Origin: Rhynchosporium graminicola
Taxonomy: Eukaryota; Ascomycota; Leotiomycetes; Helotiales; Ploettnerulaceae
Reading direction: 5' to 3'
Assembly (NCBI GenBank): GCA_900074885.1
Contig: FJUW01000013.1
Span: 663,580 to 727,579, forward strand
DNA: 64,000 nt
The notes beneath the pieces are model-generated. The model was not told the DNA's origin. It did no database searches and saw only the letters and a program-made list of their open reading frames with translations. A program made the translations under genes and the position numbers. Positions 22,962-33,599 of this stretch are shown one piece after another. Each line of letters begins with the position of its first letter. Position 1 is the first letter of the stretch.

Positions 22962-25900
22962 ATGCTCCTCCTCCACCAGACCGGCAGCGTCAAGATTGGA
23001 GAGGTGGTACGGTACACAGTCACCTATACGCCGGCACATGACCGCATATTACCATCTCCTCATGTTCTACACCTCAAGATCAAGAATACCTCAGCTATCG
23101 CTCTGCGCGCTGCCTTCGTTCATGGACCATACACGCTCTATGCCGCCGCATACCCTGCAAACTTCCACCCCAATAGTAAATTTGAAAGTCCAAGGATATA
23201 TGGCGTACCGGAATTCGAGCCAAACTTAAAGGCAGGAGGAAATTTCACGGTCAAGTTAAATGTGCCGGAGAGCGTGAGGGAGTCGGCAGGGAAGGGCAGG
23301 AGCCCTGTAAGAGAGGGGCATGCAGAAGGAACAATACATGCCGAGGAGGATACGAAGAGTGTAAGGTGGATTATCGAAGTATCCAGCCAAGTCATTTTCT
23401 CGAATTCCGCGGCTGTCCACTACGAGATCTTACTTGGACGGGACGAGAAGAGTCTGGCGTTAGGGTTTGCGAGTTCGTTGACGTCAACTGGAAATGGGCC
23501 CCAGAGTCAGCCGGGTCATGTCAGCGATCACCAGCATGGAGCAGGTGGGCCAAGAGATGGGCACGGACATATACATGCACATCACAGTGCCTTGGCCAAA
23601 GGGGTTTTCAGTAAATCTATCAAAGTAAAGGTGGACGATACAGCGAGTTTATGGAATACGCCTCGGATGCCGGAGTGGGATGACGTGGAAGATGATGTTG
23701 CGGGAGATGCAAGGAACGAGGGGAAAGAAGGAATGGAGAAGCCTGTTGTCCAAGCAAACGCTCGAGATGGAGAGGGGCATAGGACGAAGAGGCAGAAAAG
23801 AATACACTTGGTGGTTTTGACGCATGGTTTGCATAGCAACCTTGGCGCTGATATGCTGTTTCTGAAAGAGAGCATAGATGAGGCTGCTAAGCAAGCGAAA
23901 GCTGATGCCAGGATACGTAAGGCAAAGAAAAAGGAAGGGAATGAATCTGCTCAGACAGTAAATGCAGGCGGGGATCCTGCAGCTGATACAGTCGAGAACC
24001 ACGAAGCCGAGAGCGATGACGAGGAAGAGGTTGTCGTACGAGGGTTTTCTGGAAATGCTGTCAGAACTGAAAGGGGTATCAAGTACCTTGGGAAACGACT
24101 GGCAAAATACGTTCTCCAGATGACTTTTCCGGATCAGCCGTATAAGCCTGTAACGAAGAAATCTACCGTCGAGGCCTTGTCGCATGCTATCAAGCCGGAT
24201 CGCCCATCTGTAAAAACAACCAGTAAGGAGCCTGGACAACCGACTCATGAACATAGTTCAATCATCAAGGCGCCTGCTACAGAGAATAAATTGGCGTATA
24301 AAATCACTAGTATCAGTTTCATTGCCCATTCGCTAGGAGGATTGGTCCAGACTTATGCGGTCGCATATATACAAAAACATTCTCCAGAATTTTTCGACAA
24401 GATTGAGCCCATCAATTTCATCTCCCTAGCTTCGCCTTTTCTCGGCTTGAGCAACGAGAATCCTATGTATGTCAAGTTTGCGTTGGATTTTGGTCTTGTA
24501 GGTCGAACTGGGCAAGATCTGGGTCTGACATGGAGAGCGCCGACTATTGCGAGGAGTGGCTGGGGTGCAATAGTTGGAGGAATCGGAGAGAGTGCACAAA
24601 AGAAGATCGACAGAGAGTCAGCCCCAGAGTCGAAACCTTTACTGAGGATTTTACCGACGGGACCGGCTCATGTTGTGCTGAAGAAGTTCAGAAACAGGAC
24701 TATCTACTCGAATGTCGTTAATGACGGAGTGGTGCCTTTGAGAACGAGTTGTCTACTTTTCCTGGATTGGCAAGGACTAGGTCGAGTTGAGAAAGCCAGG
24801 AGAGACAATGGCCTGGTTGGAACCATGGCGAGTTGGGGATGGGCCGAACTGACTGGAGCCAATTCAAGTGCTCCGGCGGGGAGAAAGTTATCCGAAAACT
24901 ATAGTAGTGATGCGGAAGAAACTGGTAGGAACACTCCCACAAAGCAAGGACATGGGGGAGATGTGCCTCAGCCATCTCCATATGCTATGGATGATGATGC
25001 TAGAAGTATGAAGAGTCTTGAGCGGTCAGTCTCTGCTGGTACTCGCCCTCCATCATCAACGTTAGCACCGTCAGAATCAAAAGGCAATGATGGACCTCTG
25101 GCAAGTATCATGAAGTTCTTCCAGCCCACCGCTCAGTCGGCACCAAAACCCCACAATGATCACCCCAAACATACAAAGATATACAAACGAAGCCAGACGC
25201 TCCAAATGGGGAGTGACTCGTCATTTACCCCACCCATCTCTAAACAGGAATCCTCACCTAAGAAAGCCTCTGGTAAAGCTACCACTGGCGAGGAGAACGG
25301 AGATGCAGATCGCCTATCCGCACCTCCCAAAACAACGTTTTTTGAATCAGCAGGCGATATCATCAAGCCACCTCTCCCACCCACAGATTTCCTCATCGAC
25401 CCCTCATCCAGACCTCGTACCATCTTTCACGACCGAGTCTACCACCCCGAAGATATTCCCCCACCGCCTCTAAAGAAACGGCCAACAGGCTCCATGATGC
25501 TCCGCCGCCGTTCTTCCCTCCAAACATCGGACTCCATCTCCCCACCATCTCCCAACGTCCCCCACACCGACTCAAGCCTTTCAACACACGACTACGACGA
25601 CACGAGGCATACAAATCCCGGCAAAGATCCCCGCGACGTGATTGACGGCTCAGCCATGAAAGTCGAAGAAAAAATCGCTCGCGCATACCACCGCGACATC
25701 TCCTGGCGCAAGGTGCTCGTCCGTCTCGAGCCGGATGCGCATAACAACATCATCGTGCGCCGCATGTTCGCTAACGCATACGGCTGGCCTGTGGTGAAAC
25801 ATCTTTGTGATACGCATTTTGCGGATAGTGAGGCGGCCCAAACGAGGGACGAGGATGAGAGTAATGCTGAGAGGGCGAAGGGGGAGCATGAGAAGGTTGG

Positions 25901-26393
25901 GAAGGATGGAGGGGAGGTTAATTACTCGCCTCGTGACCATAACGGTGATGGCAAGACGCCGAGGCAATTGACTGAAGCTGATCGTACGGAGTCGGAACGG
26001 AGAGAGGCTACGGATGCTCTGCCTTCTCTGCCGGCTTCTTCCAAGTCGGGAAGTTTGGCGAAGGCTCTTGCTGGACCAGGGGGAGGGTCGTTGAATGTAC
26101 CGATATCAAGTCGCTCGGGTCCCGTCTCGAGCTCAGGGTATGAGAGTGATACGGCTTGGTCGGAGCGGGACTGGGCGGATAGCGAGTTTGATAGTGATGA
26201 TCCTGAGACCGCATCTTCACCTGGAGGTGGTGGCGATAAGGAGAAAGAGAAGGGGAAGCGTAGTTCAAGTGGTGCTAAACATGGTACTGAAGGTTGGAAT
26301 TGGACGGAAGCTATTGCTGGTAGAGGTGTGGGGCCGAGTAGCCCGAAAGGAACGGATATGGCTGAGATTGATAGGTTTCTGGCCAAGGGCTAG
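22962..26393 (+). CDS. DUF676 lipase, ROG1-like
   Basis: Putative serine lipase/esterase of the fungal ROG1 (DUF676) type; yeast Rog1 is a monoacylglycerol lipase. Single exon, 1143 residues. I start at 22962 (M-L-L-L-H-Q) because the family begins with such a strand, followed by K-I-G-E-V-V-R-Y-T-V. An N-terminal beta-rich domain occupies about 1-220. The hydrolase domain starts at L-V-V-L-T-H-G-L-H-S-N, has a long charged insert, and then the nucleophile elbow I-A-H-S-L-G-G. N-D-G-V-V-P-L-R-T-S is the likely acid region. A long Ser/Pro/Lys-rich linker (low complexity) precedes a conserved C-terminal block with A-R-A-Y-H-R-D-I-S-W-R-K-V and F-A-N-A-Y-G-W-P-V-V. The final 170 residues are disordered (Gly, Ser, Glu, Lys). 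Fungal relatives share this length and layout. The substrate is not known from sequence. Confidence 0.9.
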   Translation: MLLLHQTGSVKIGEVVRYTVTYTPAHDRILPSPHVLHLKIKNTSAIALRAAFVHGPYTLYAAAYPANFHPNSKFESPRIYGVPEFEPNLKAGGNFTVKLNVPESVRESAGKGRSPVREGHAEGTIHAEEDTKSVRWIIEVSSQVIFSNSAAVHYEILLGRDEKSLALGFASSLTSTGNGPQSQPGHVSDHQHGAGGPRDGHGHIHAHHSALAKGVFSKSIKVKVDDTASLWNTPRMPEWDDVEDDVAGDARNEGKEGMEKPVVQANARDGEGHRTKRQKRIHLVVLTHGLHSNLGADMLFLKESIDEAAKQAKADARIRKAKKKEGNESAQTVNAGGDPAADTVENHEAESDDEEEVVVRGFSGNAVRTERGIKYLGKRLAKYVLQMTFPDQPYKPVTKKSTVEALSHAIKPDRPSVKTTSKEPGQPTHEHSSIIKAPATENKLAYKITSISFIAHSLGGLVQTYAVAYIQKHSPEFFDKIEPINFISLASPFLGLSNENPMYVKFALDFGLVGRTGQDLGLTWRAPTIARSGWGAIVGGIGESAQKKIDRESAPESKPLLRILPTGPAHVVLKKFRNRTIYSNVVNDGVVPLRTSCLLFLDWQGLGRVEKARRDNGLVGTMASWGWAELTGANSSAPAGRKLSENYSSDAEETGRNTPTKQGHGGDVPQPSPYAMDDDARSMKSLERSVSAGTRPPSSTLAPSESKGNDGPLASIMKFFQPTAQSAPKPHNDHPKHTKIYKRSQTLQMGSDSSFTPPISKQESSPKKASGKATTGEENGDADRLSAPPKTTFFESAGDIIKPPLPPTDFLIDPSSRPRTIFHDRVYHPEDIPPPPLKKRPTGSMMLRRRSSLQTSDSISPPSPNVPHTDSSLSTHDYDDTRHTNPGKDPRDVIDGSAMKVEEKIARAYHRDISWRKVLVRLEPDAHNNIIVRRMFANAYGWPVVKHLCDTHFADSEAAQTRDEDESNAERAKGEHEKVGKDGGEVNYSPRDHNGDGKTPRQLTEADRTESERREATDALPSLPASSKSGSLAKALAGPGGGSLNVPISSRSGPVSSSGYESDTAWSERDWADSEFDSDDPETASSPGGGGDKEKEKGKRSSSGAKHGTEGWNWTEAIAGRGVGPSSPKGTDMAEIDRFLAKG

Positions 26394-29179
26394 GGCAAAG
26401 GGAAGGAGGAGGGAACTGGGAAATAGACTAGATGTTGGATATGTAAGCAATTTGCGAACAGTGAAGTGGGGAACAGGTAGATATATATATGAGACTATGA
26501 CCATAATGACAATCATACTTGAGAGCAAACCATACCTGACTGGTTCTTGGATCTTCAAAGCCGAATGCACCAAGCTCAAGCGCTGTCATCAACTACAAGT
26601 GGTGGAATTATCTTCCAGCCGAACCATTCCATATAAAAATGCAATGATAGACTGAGGCCCGTCCGAATCCTTCCAAGGTGGGAGAAATCGAAGAGAACTG
26701 CGATTACGCTCATAAACAGAAACAGATATTCGACTAAATCCCGGAAAATTTTCACGTCTTGAATCATTCGGTTTTCATGCATAAGCCACTCATCACATAG
26801 AAAGAAGTATTGCCATCACTACAATGCCTAATAGCGTCAACTATTAATGGTTCGGGATAGCGATACTGCGCACAATTATCGGTATATTACTTACCAAAGG
26901 GTGCAGGTGCGGCAGGACCAAGAGGGAGAAGTTTTCTTCAGCCAGGCCAATCTTGATCTGTCACCTTCGATTTACCTTTTTTTTTTTTCCATAGGTCAGT
27001 CGGACCTCTCAATTGCCAATCGTTTCGGCGAACACGAATGGGAAACTCCAGTTGGGAAATGATCTCATGGGATGTCCTAAATGCAACATTTTAATACTTG
27101 AGCAGTTTGGAAAGACTACTTACTTCATGGAAGCATGTAAAATTTCTAGTGATGAATATATATATATACAATCACAAGTAATAATAGAACTCTGCGGATT
27201 GGGAGTGATTTCATACTAGTTTCTGGCCTCTTGCTTCAACGGAATTCGACGATATCTCTGCCCCTTAACGGGTAGCTGCGTAGCCTCACTAACCTCCTCT
27301 CTATCTACTGCCATGAATGGTTACTACAACTCTTATTGTACGAGAATGAGTTTGTAAAGATAGATTCGAATTACTCAATATGTAATTATTGATATCAGAG
27401 GGATTTCTTTTATTCACGAATGAGAGTACAGAGAGCTATAGTGGTGAGGAAGTACCTGGAAATTAGGAAAACAAAATTCTACTCACTCTAGCACACCACT
27501 GGGGTCTTCGATACCTTTTTAATCGCTACTTTAAAAAATGAGAAAAATAGCTAGTCAATGGTTTGGTTGATTAATGGGAGGATTGCTGAATTGGAGGTAC
27601 TAGATCTAGCATCTGGAGCGACTTTCGCAGAACTAAGTTATGAACAATAAGTTCTACACGAGTCGAGTAGAGGTAATTCCGCTGGTGCCTATTCGTCTAC
27701 TCATCTCCTCCAGCTTAGCTTTCAAACTCCAGGACATGTCAGTGAACCACTTTTTCCAACTGTGCAATTTTCAATGAGGATTACTATCACATGAGCAAAT
27801 ACACTGTGCTGAGATGTGGGTTGCTGATTCTGTGACGCGCGTCATAAGATCTGAGGGACAATGTTGATGAAGTAGGAGTAATACTTTGACCATCACGCCT
27901 GACCTGACTTGGATTAGCTAGAAAAGAAGCAGTTCGTTGCAACAAGACGTTTCTCGGTTGATGCTCCAGCCTAAACCAGAGACCACAGCTCAGCTCAAAG
28001 TACGAAACCCATTGCCATACCGGTAGTTCATGTAGACTGTGTCCTTTTCATTCGCAGCAGGCGCCACAGCCGACACCTTCGTTTCAGATAGCAAGACACA
28101 TTCGTGGGTGATCGCAAAGCGTCGGTCAAAGTCAAGATATGCTTACCAAATTCACAGCCTGGATACCTAAAGTACTGTAGCTCTGTATGCACCGGCCATC
28201 CTAAAATCTCAACAAGACGATCCAATTGTGCTCACTATGTGGAGTTCCATGTCTCAAATTTCGAAGAGTCAAGGTAGTTGGTTACGTACGGATATGTGAC
28301 AAGTAGAAATGGATTGTAATCCCCAAAGTGCAATACACGTGATTGCTATTTCGGCATGAGTGATCGGCCGATGTGGTTCTGTGGTCATTGATCAAAACAA
28401 AGCTAAGCGAGGTGGGAAACGTAACGCGGTACAGAGAGAATAAACTTCGTCCGAGGTAGTGATGGCAATTCAGCTAAGTCAAATTCGCCACTGCCTAGAG
28501 TTCGCCTGCCTACTTACAGTGACACGTCAATTGTGTAAGGCGCTTCTATCACTAAGTATCATTGCCGTAGCCTTAATCATATGAAATATAAAATGTGGCA
28601 ATGATCGTAGATCTATGTACTATTCTTAACGTAGAAAACAGATGCCATTCTGCTCCTCGAGAGAGAGTATGAGGATGATCGAAACCAACGCATGATAGAA
28701 GCCGTGACGATTGTCCTGATTTCTTACGGTGAGCTGATGATTAAGGCGGGTGGTGTGTAACAAATACTCAGCCGCATCTCGGTTTTCACTCCTGGAGTAA
28801 CATACCAAATATGTCACGCTTCAGATTATGAAATCACTACCAACAAGTTGTTGCTAGAAGTTATTATGCGCTCGGTGACTAGATGATAACACTCTCACAA
28901 CACACCACGAATGCAGACGGTGTCCTGCTTCAGACGCCGAGCATCTCCGTTCATTTACCGAAGTAGTACTCGCTCTTAATAAATTGAGGTAGGAATGGCT
29001 GGCTGTCTTGATCAAAACTATGGAGACCTAAAAGGGGATAGCAACGAGGGCAAACTCCAATTCGACTAGGGTGATTAATTGATCATGTCATCATGAAAGC
29101 AGCAGCGTCTTCGATAGTTTGGTCGGGTCTAAATTAGAGGTCGAAATATACCGTAGAGGCAAGCGCACTGGCTAAAACC
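26394..29179. other. 2.8-kb gene-free stretch
   Basis: No gene, tRNA or rRNA recognised. Composition is AT-leaning, with short poly-T and TATATA runs (about 26980 and 27160). All frames are short. This is the left part of a 13.6-kb gene desert. Confidence 0.5.
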
Positions 29180-29755
29180 CCGTCAAGTGACGGACTCTGG
29201 ACGGTTCGGCCTATAAATAGAGGCGGAAAGACAGGAAATCACTGTGGGACGTTTCTCTGACAGTTCTACAGTAAGAATGTTCTTAGGAGAGAATAGTTCG
29301 AGAGCTAAGAGTAGTCTCGGAATAGCACTAAATTGAAATACGGGGCAAGGATAAACTTCTCATACTAGAGATAATTAGAGGAGCAAAAGGTTGTTGATTA
29401 GAGAGGAAGCTCTGGCTCTGACTAAATACACCCGCACTAGTCTCAATTGCACCTTCCTACTACTAGCTGCTGTACTTAACTGGAGTATATTCTTACATAA
29501 TCGACCGAATCTTGCCTCCTTTTAAGCCTTACATTAGGTCAAAAGCCAGCGTCGGTACTGAAGTTGAGGGTGCAACTGAGCATATCTGCTCTATATGTTA
29601 GTTGGTGAGAAACCTATTCAGACGAAAGGCTCTTACCTAAGAACCGCCAGATAAGGGTCCCTTAGTGTCTTCTATTTGAAAGACAGTTCAAAGTAAGAAC
29701 CATCACCTGAATTCACTGAACGGCTCTTTTGCTATTCAGAACCATTCCCTATCCA
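29180..29755. repeat. diverged ~550-bp repeat, copy A
   Basis: Shares order and wording with 29756-30134 (copy B) and 43895-44370 (copy C). Landmarks in order: a GTGACGG start, AAATCACT...GGGACG, GCACTAAAT(T/C)GAAATACG followed by GGGCAAGG or AGGTAAGG, TCTTAC...AATCGACC, the block GGCTCTTACCTAAGAACCG, and a TTGCTATTCAGAAC tail. No coding frame of note. The class is unknown; a decayed solo LTR or other non-coding element is possible. Copy A carries a nested 93-bp insert at 29369-29461. Confidence 0.65.
29369..29461 (-). repeat. 93-bp short repeat, copy 1 (inverted)
   Basis: Reverse complement of the units at 30135-30227 and 30921-31013. It interrupts copy A of the larger repeat at a place where copy B has unrelated sequence, which suggests an insertion. 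Differences from the other two copies are all C/T or G/A changes by eye. No terminal inverted repeats or coding capacity are evident. Confidence 0.75.
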
Positions 29756-30134
29756 TACGCTTGCCTCTAAGGCACTAAATCGAAATACGAGGTAAGGGTA
29801 ATTTCTTCAGTTAACCTTCCTGCAATTACTTTGGGTCGTCCTAGTAGCTCTACTTACTAAGAGTATGCTCTTACTAAATCGACCTGATGTCAACTCATTT
29901 TTCAATTACTACTTTGAAGCTAGTATGCTAGTATCGATGTCGAAGTTTAGGGGTATAACCAGTATTTTTACTCTAAGCATTCGGCTCGGGAGGGACCTGT
30001 TAGGATAAGAGGGCTCTTACCTAAGAACCGACAGAGCACCGTCCTTTAATGATCTTCTCTTTGTAGAAAATTTAGAGTGGGAACTATCAGCTGGTCATTT
30101 AGTTGCTACCTATTCAGGACTATTCCTTTGCCCC
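29756..30134. repeat. diverged ~550-bp repeat, copy B (5'-truncated)
   Basis: Same landmarks as copy A from the GCACTAAAT block onward (29771) to the TTCAGGACTATTCC tail. The first third of the unit is missing. It lies head-to-tail with copy A. Confidence 0.62.
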
Positions 30135-30227
30135 AGTAGGAAGGTGCAATTGAGACTAGTGCGGGTGTATTTAGTCAGAGCCAGAGCTTCCTCTCTAATT
30201 AATAACCTTTTGCTCCTCTAATTATCT
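30135..30227 (+). repeat. 93-bp short repeat, copy 2
   Basis: Begins AGTAGGAAGGTGCAATTGAG and ends in CTCTAATTATCT. Nearly identical to copy 3 in direct orientation 786 bp downstream and to copy 1 in inverted orientation. Confidence 0.78.
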
Positions 30228-30920
30228 AGCGACCACTAGCAGGGAATCGAGAAATGCCTGATCTACTCTTTGATTTGCAGTTGGGATACCTTCCGCTTAT
30301 TCTCTATTAATTCGTACGCTTTAGTCGAACCCTTCCGTAGCAGATTAGCTACCTGCTCGCCTTAAAGGTCTCGACAGCCCTCAAACCCTCTCCTAAGGTC
30401 AGCCTTTATTATACGTCTTCTGCGATTAGTTTTGCGTAACCTTTAAACGCCGTTTGTTTTTGATCCTTCGATCCTTCTGCGAGCTAGGCTCTCTTCTTCT
30501 ACACTCTTCAAATTGAGTCTTCAGATCCAGGATCCAGATCCAGGAGCCAGATCCGGCTATAGCTAATAGCTAGGAGCCTTCGATCTACGTTATATATTCA
30601 ATCAGTTAGTCACAGTTAGTTTAAAGTCAGTTATTCGATATAAAGAGTCGTCTTTCGCGTGTTATTACACAGTCCGTCCCTCAAATTCGCAACTATCGGA
30701 CCGGGTTCCTTGCCTTCCCGCGGCTACGAGAGGTAGTTAACGCATAAGTAGGAAGTCGGAGTAAGGGTAAAGCCTGGTAGGCGCCGGTAGGTTGGATGTG
30801 GATACTTGATCACGATAGAAGAGAGGAGTTTATAGTCAGATAAGGATCCGAGAAGGAAAGGAACTAGTCAGTCAGAAAAGATCGGTAGAATACTTAGCTT
30901 AGCTATATAAGGCCCCGAGT
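30228..30920. other. spacer between direct 93-bp repeats
   Basis: About 0.69 kb bracketed by direct copies of the 93-bp unit. It contains a short GATCCAG(A/G)-rich tract near 30520-30560 and two TCAGTTA-type repeats near 30600-30630. There is no coding frame. It may be part of a decayed mobile element with the 93-bp units as remnants, but no LTR ends or primer site could be established. Confidence 0.4.
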
Positions 30921-31013
30921 AGTAGGAAGGTGCAATTGAGACTAGTACGAGTGTATTTAGTCAGAGCTAGAGCTTCCTCTCTAATCAATAACCTTTTGCT
31001 CCTCCAATTATCT
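30921..31013 (+). repeat. 93-bp short repeat, copy 3
   Basis: Third copy of the unit. It differs from copies 1 and 2 at about six to eight sites, all transitions (for example GCGGG versus ACGAG and GCCAG versus GCTAG). Confidence 0.78.
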
Positions 31014-33599
31014 GCCCCTGCCTTTGCCCTTAGGTACTCATCCAATGAGATATAGACCTAACCGAACCAATGCTAGTTTGGTTCTAATGCAAGGTCGCAA
31101 GAATGATGCCTTGACTTCAATCGAATGTCATGGTAGAGTCCTGAGATTGTTGCATGACTTTCACGAAATCTTTTATAGTCCTAAAACCGACTGGTTGATA
31201 CGGGTAGAACCAGACCCATCTACAAGAATGAATCATGACCAAAAAGTGATGCGAACATAAATTTCACCCATTACTCAACTGACCTAAAAAGGTTGACCGT
31301 ACGAAGGAAGTAGTCGATAGTGGGTAGGAGTCCCTCAGTTAACGAGGACACACCGTGATAATACCAGCTTCTATTACACCTAGATCATCCTAGAACTAAG
31401 CCTATGAGGTAAAGTGACATTAGAGCATGAAAGACATGTAGTTCTCTTACAATTCAACACGCTCCTGGTTACGCAGCCTATGATTCCCGGCCTAGCTCCA
31501 CCCTTCCCTCCCTCCTTGGACTCTCCTTCTTTCCCTTCTTAGCTTGGTTAGTTCCGGATATATCAGTCATTACAAAGAGACGAACCAGACGGAAATGACC
31601 AATTATCGGTCATACGATATCGCGAACCAGAACCAGTGTTTTGGGCTGATTCTATTGATTCTTCCAAAACCGAACTCAATATCAAAAATGATGGGAAGAA
31701 GCCATTTTGCAGGACTTGAGCCCAATCTCGATGCAGAGTTAACATATTTAACACAAGTGAAAGTAAAAGTACTCTAAGATTGCTTCCGGACAGAATCTTG
31801 CTCTGAGATTAGCCCGTATACTCACAGAGGGGGATGTGTTTACTTTTGGCCCCGGTATCCTGGCTAGGCTAGGTAGCCATCCCATCGTAGGTTTCCTCGT
31901 TGAAACATCACCATTCATGAGAAGACTATAGAGGCACTTTCCGTCCATCCATCCATCTATCTAAAGTGTGCTCTGGGCAGCAATATGGAGAATAAACGGT
32001 ACCGTCCAGAGCCAAAGAGGCCGCCTTGATACGAGAACATGACGCGCATACTGCAAGCAAGTTGCTGGAGTGCATCACGCAATGCCATATGTGGGCGACT
32101 ACGATCTTTGTCATCACTGGAGAGCTAGAGATGGGTAATTATGCAAAGTTATCAAGGGGAGTAAAGGAGGTATCAATAAAGTAAGCTAGACAAACGCATT
32201 ACTGCCAATAACGAGAGCCATCAAATAGTCACTCCTATGACTCCGAAGTATTACTTTCATGATGTCCTGTATACACGTACCTTGACGACTTCAATCCACG
32301 GAGATAAGATGGGTTTTGGCAGAAATCTCAGAGGGAAATTTTTGATGCCCCTTTAATGCGGTAAGCAAGTATCTGGGTCTGACCTCGCTCGGTCGTTCGG
32401 GAACCGCATCGTAGCTTGGGAGCGAAGGCTGGTTTGCCATGTTCGTCTCCGACCGATTCAAGTCATGATACCAGACATCCATTCACATCCTTTCTCAGAC
32501 CACGCTCACGGGTTAATCGTAGCGCACCTCTCTCCGAACAGAGAATCCCCATGCCGTCAGATAACTGCCTGCCATTTGACTCGTGTAGAGGATGCGGTCT
32601 GGGCGTTGTGTTGAAAGCCAGGAAGGATGAGGGAGGGTTTGATAATGAGTGGAACTTGGAATATGGAATGTACAAGCAAGATTTGATGGGTGGGTTCGGA
32701 TGTATTATCGTCGCTTCATGAGTGGGTTTGGCTAGTCTGGGCATGGAAGACTGTGGTCGTTGGTAGATAGATGGATGGTGTTTAGATAGGCGTCTTTTTG
32801 GGCCAGCCCTAGCGCTCATTGATAGCTGAAGTGAAAGAAAGGTATTCTTACATTCTGACAATCCTTCATTTTCTTGATGCGGTCTCGGTATGGGGAAAAT
32901 CTGTCACATGGCTAGGGGAGAGATGAATGGGAATACGAATACGAATTGTCCTGGAGTATTACTCTCGAGGTTCAAGGAACGAGATCGAAATAGATACAAG
33001 AGAGCTTGGACTCTCCCGATATTCGTGTGAAGGAATGTAGTCAATTATCGCATAGATGAATCGCATACGAGTCTTCCGAGGATGGAAGGAAGCCTTGAGG
33101 ATGATGGATTTAGTTGATGAGATGCTAGCTACCTACGGAAATGGAAGGGGACAGCATATTCCGACGCTGACTGACTGTTCGGTGGGAATTGTTGAAGTAT
33201 GTTCCTTGTGGTTTGTTGACTTTCGAGCCTTGGCTGCAAGTCTTGGCTGCAAGTATGTATGTACTGTATTGTGTGGGTGTGGACAGTCTCTCCGTAGGAG
33301 GAATACCTAACCTACCTGGGTGATTTTGATAAAGCGAGAACGCCAAAACAAAAACAACACGAAGAGTATCTTATTCCTTAACGTATCATGAAGATAGAAA
33401 CAAAACCTAGGAGATTTCAGCCAAGCACTGAGAAATAGACAAGGATTCTGTGCTATGTAAGTAGCTTCTAAAGATATCCCGGATGACTGGAAAATCGATT
33501 ACTCACTTTTTCGATAAGAAAGAAATACGCTCGGTGTTAATCCTGGCTACGGTTTTCTCCGACGGAGAGGGTAGGTAGGTGCTTGATATTTCCTAGGTC
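31014..33599. other. gene-free stretch right of the repeat block
   Basis: Several frames of 60-130 codons occur on both strands (31024-31260, 31544-31777, 32416-32721 and its antisense 32463-32861), but none resembles a known protein or shows a splice path. No RNA gene seen. Confidence 0.4.

Noticed and set aside
23649..24254. 201-codon - strand frame antisense to the lipase
   Set aside because: Shadow of the lipase coding strand; no family match.
30640..30740. LTR end plus primer-binding site of a Copia or Gypsy element
   Set aside because: The GTGTTATTACACAG stretch looks suggestive, but no partner LTR, primer match or polyprotein frame could be found in the window.
32416..32861. Overlapping sense and antisense frames of 101 and 132 codons
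   Set aside because: They mirror each other, have no recognised domain, and lie in a repeat-rich desert.
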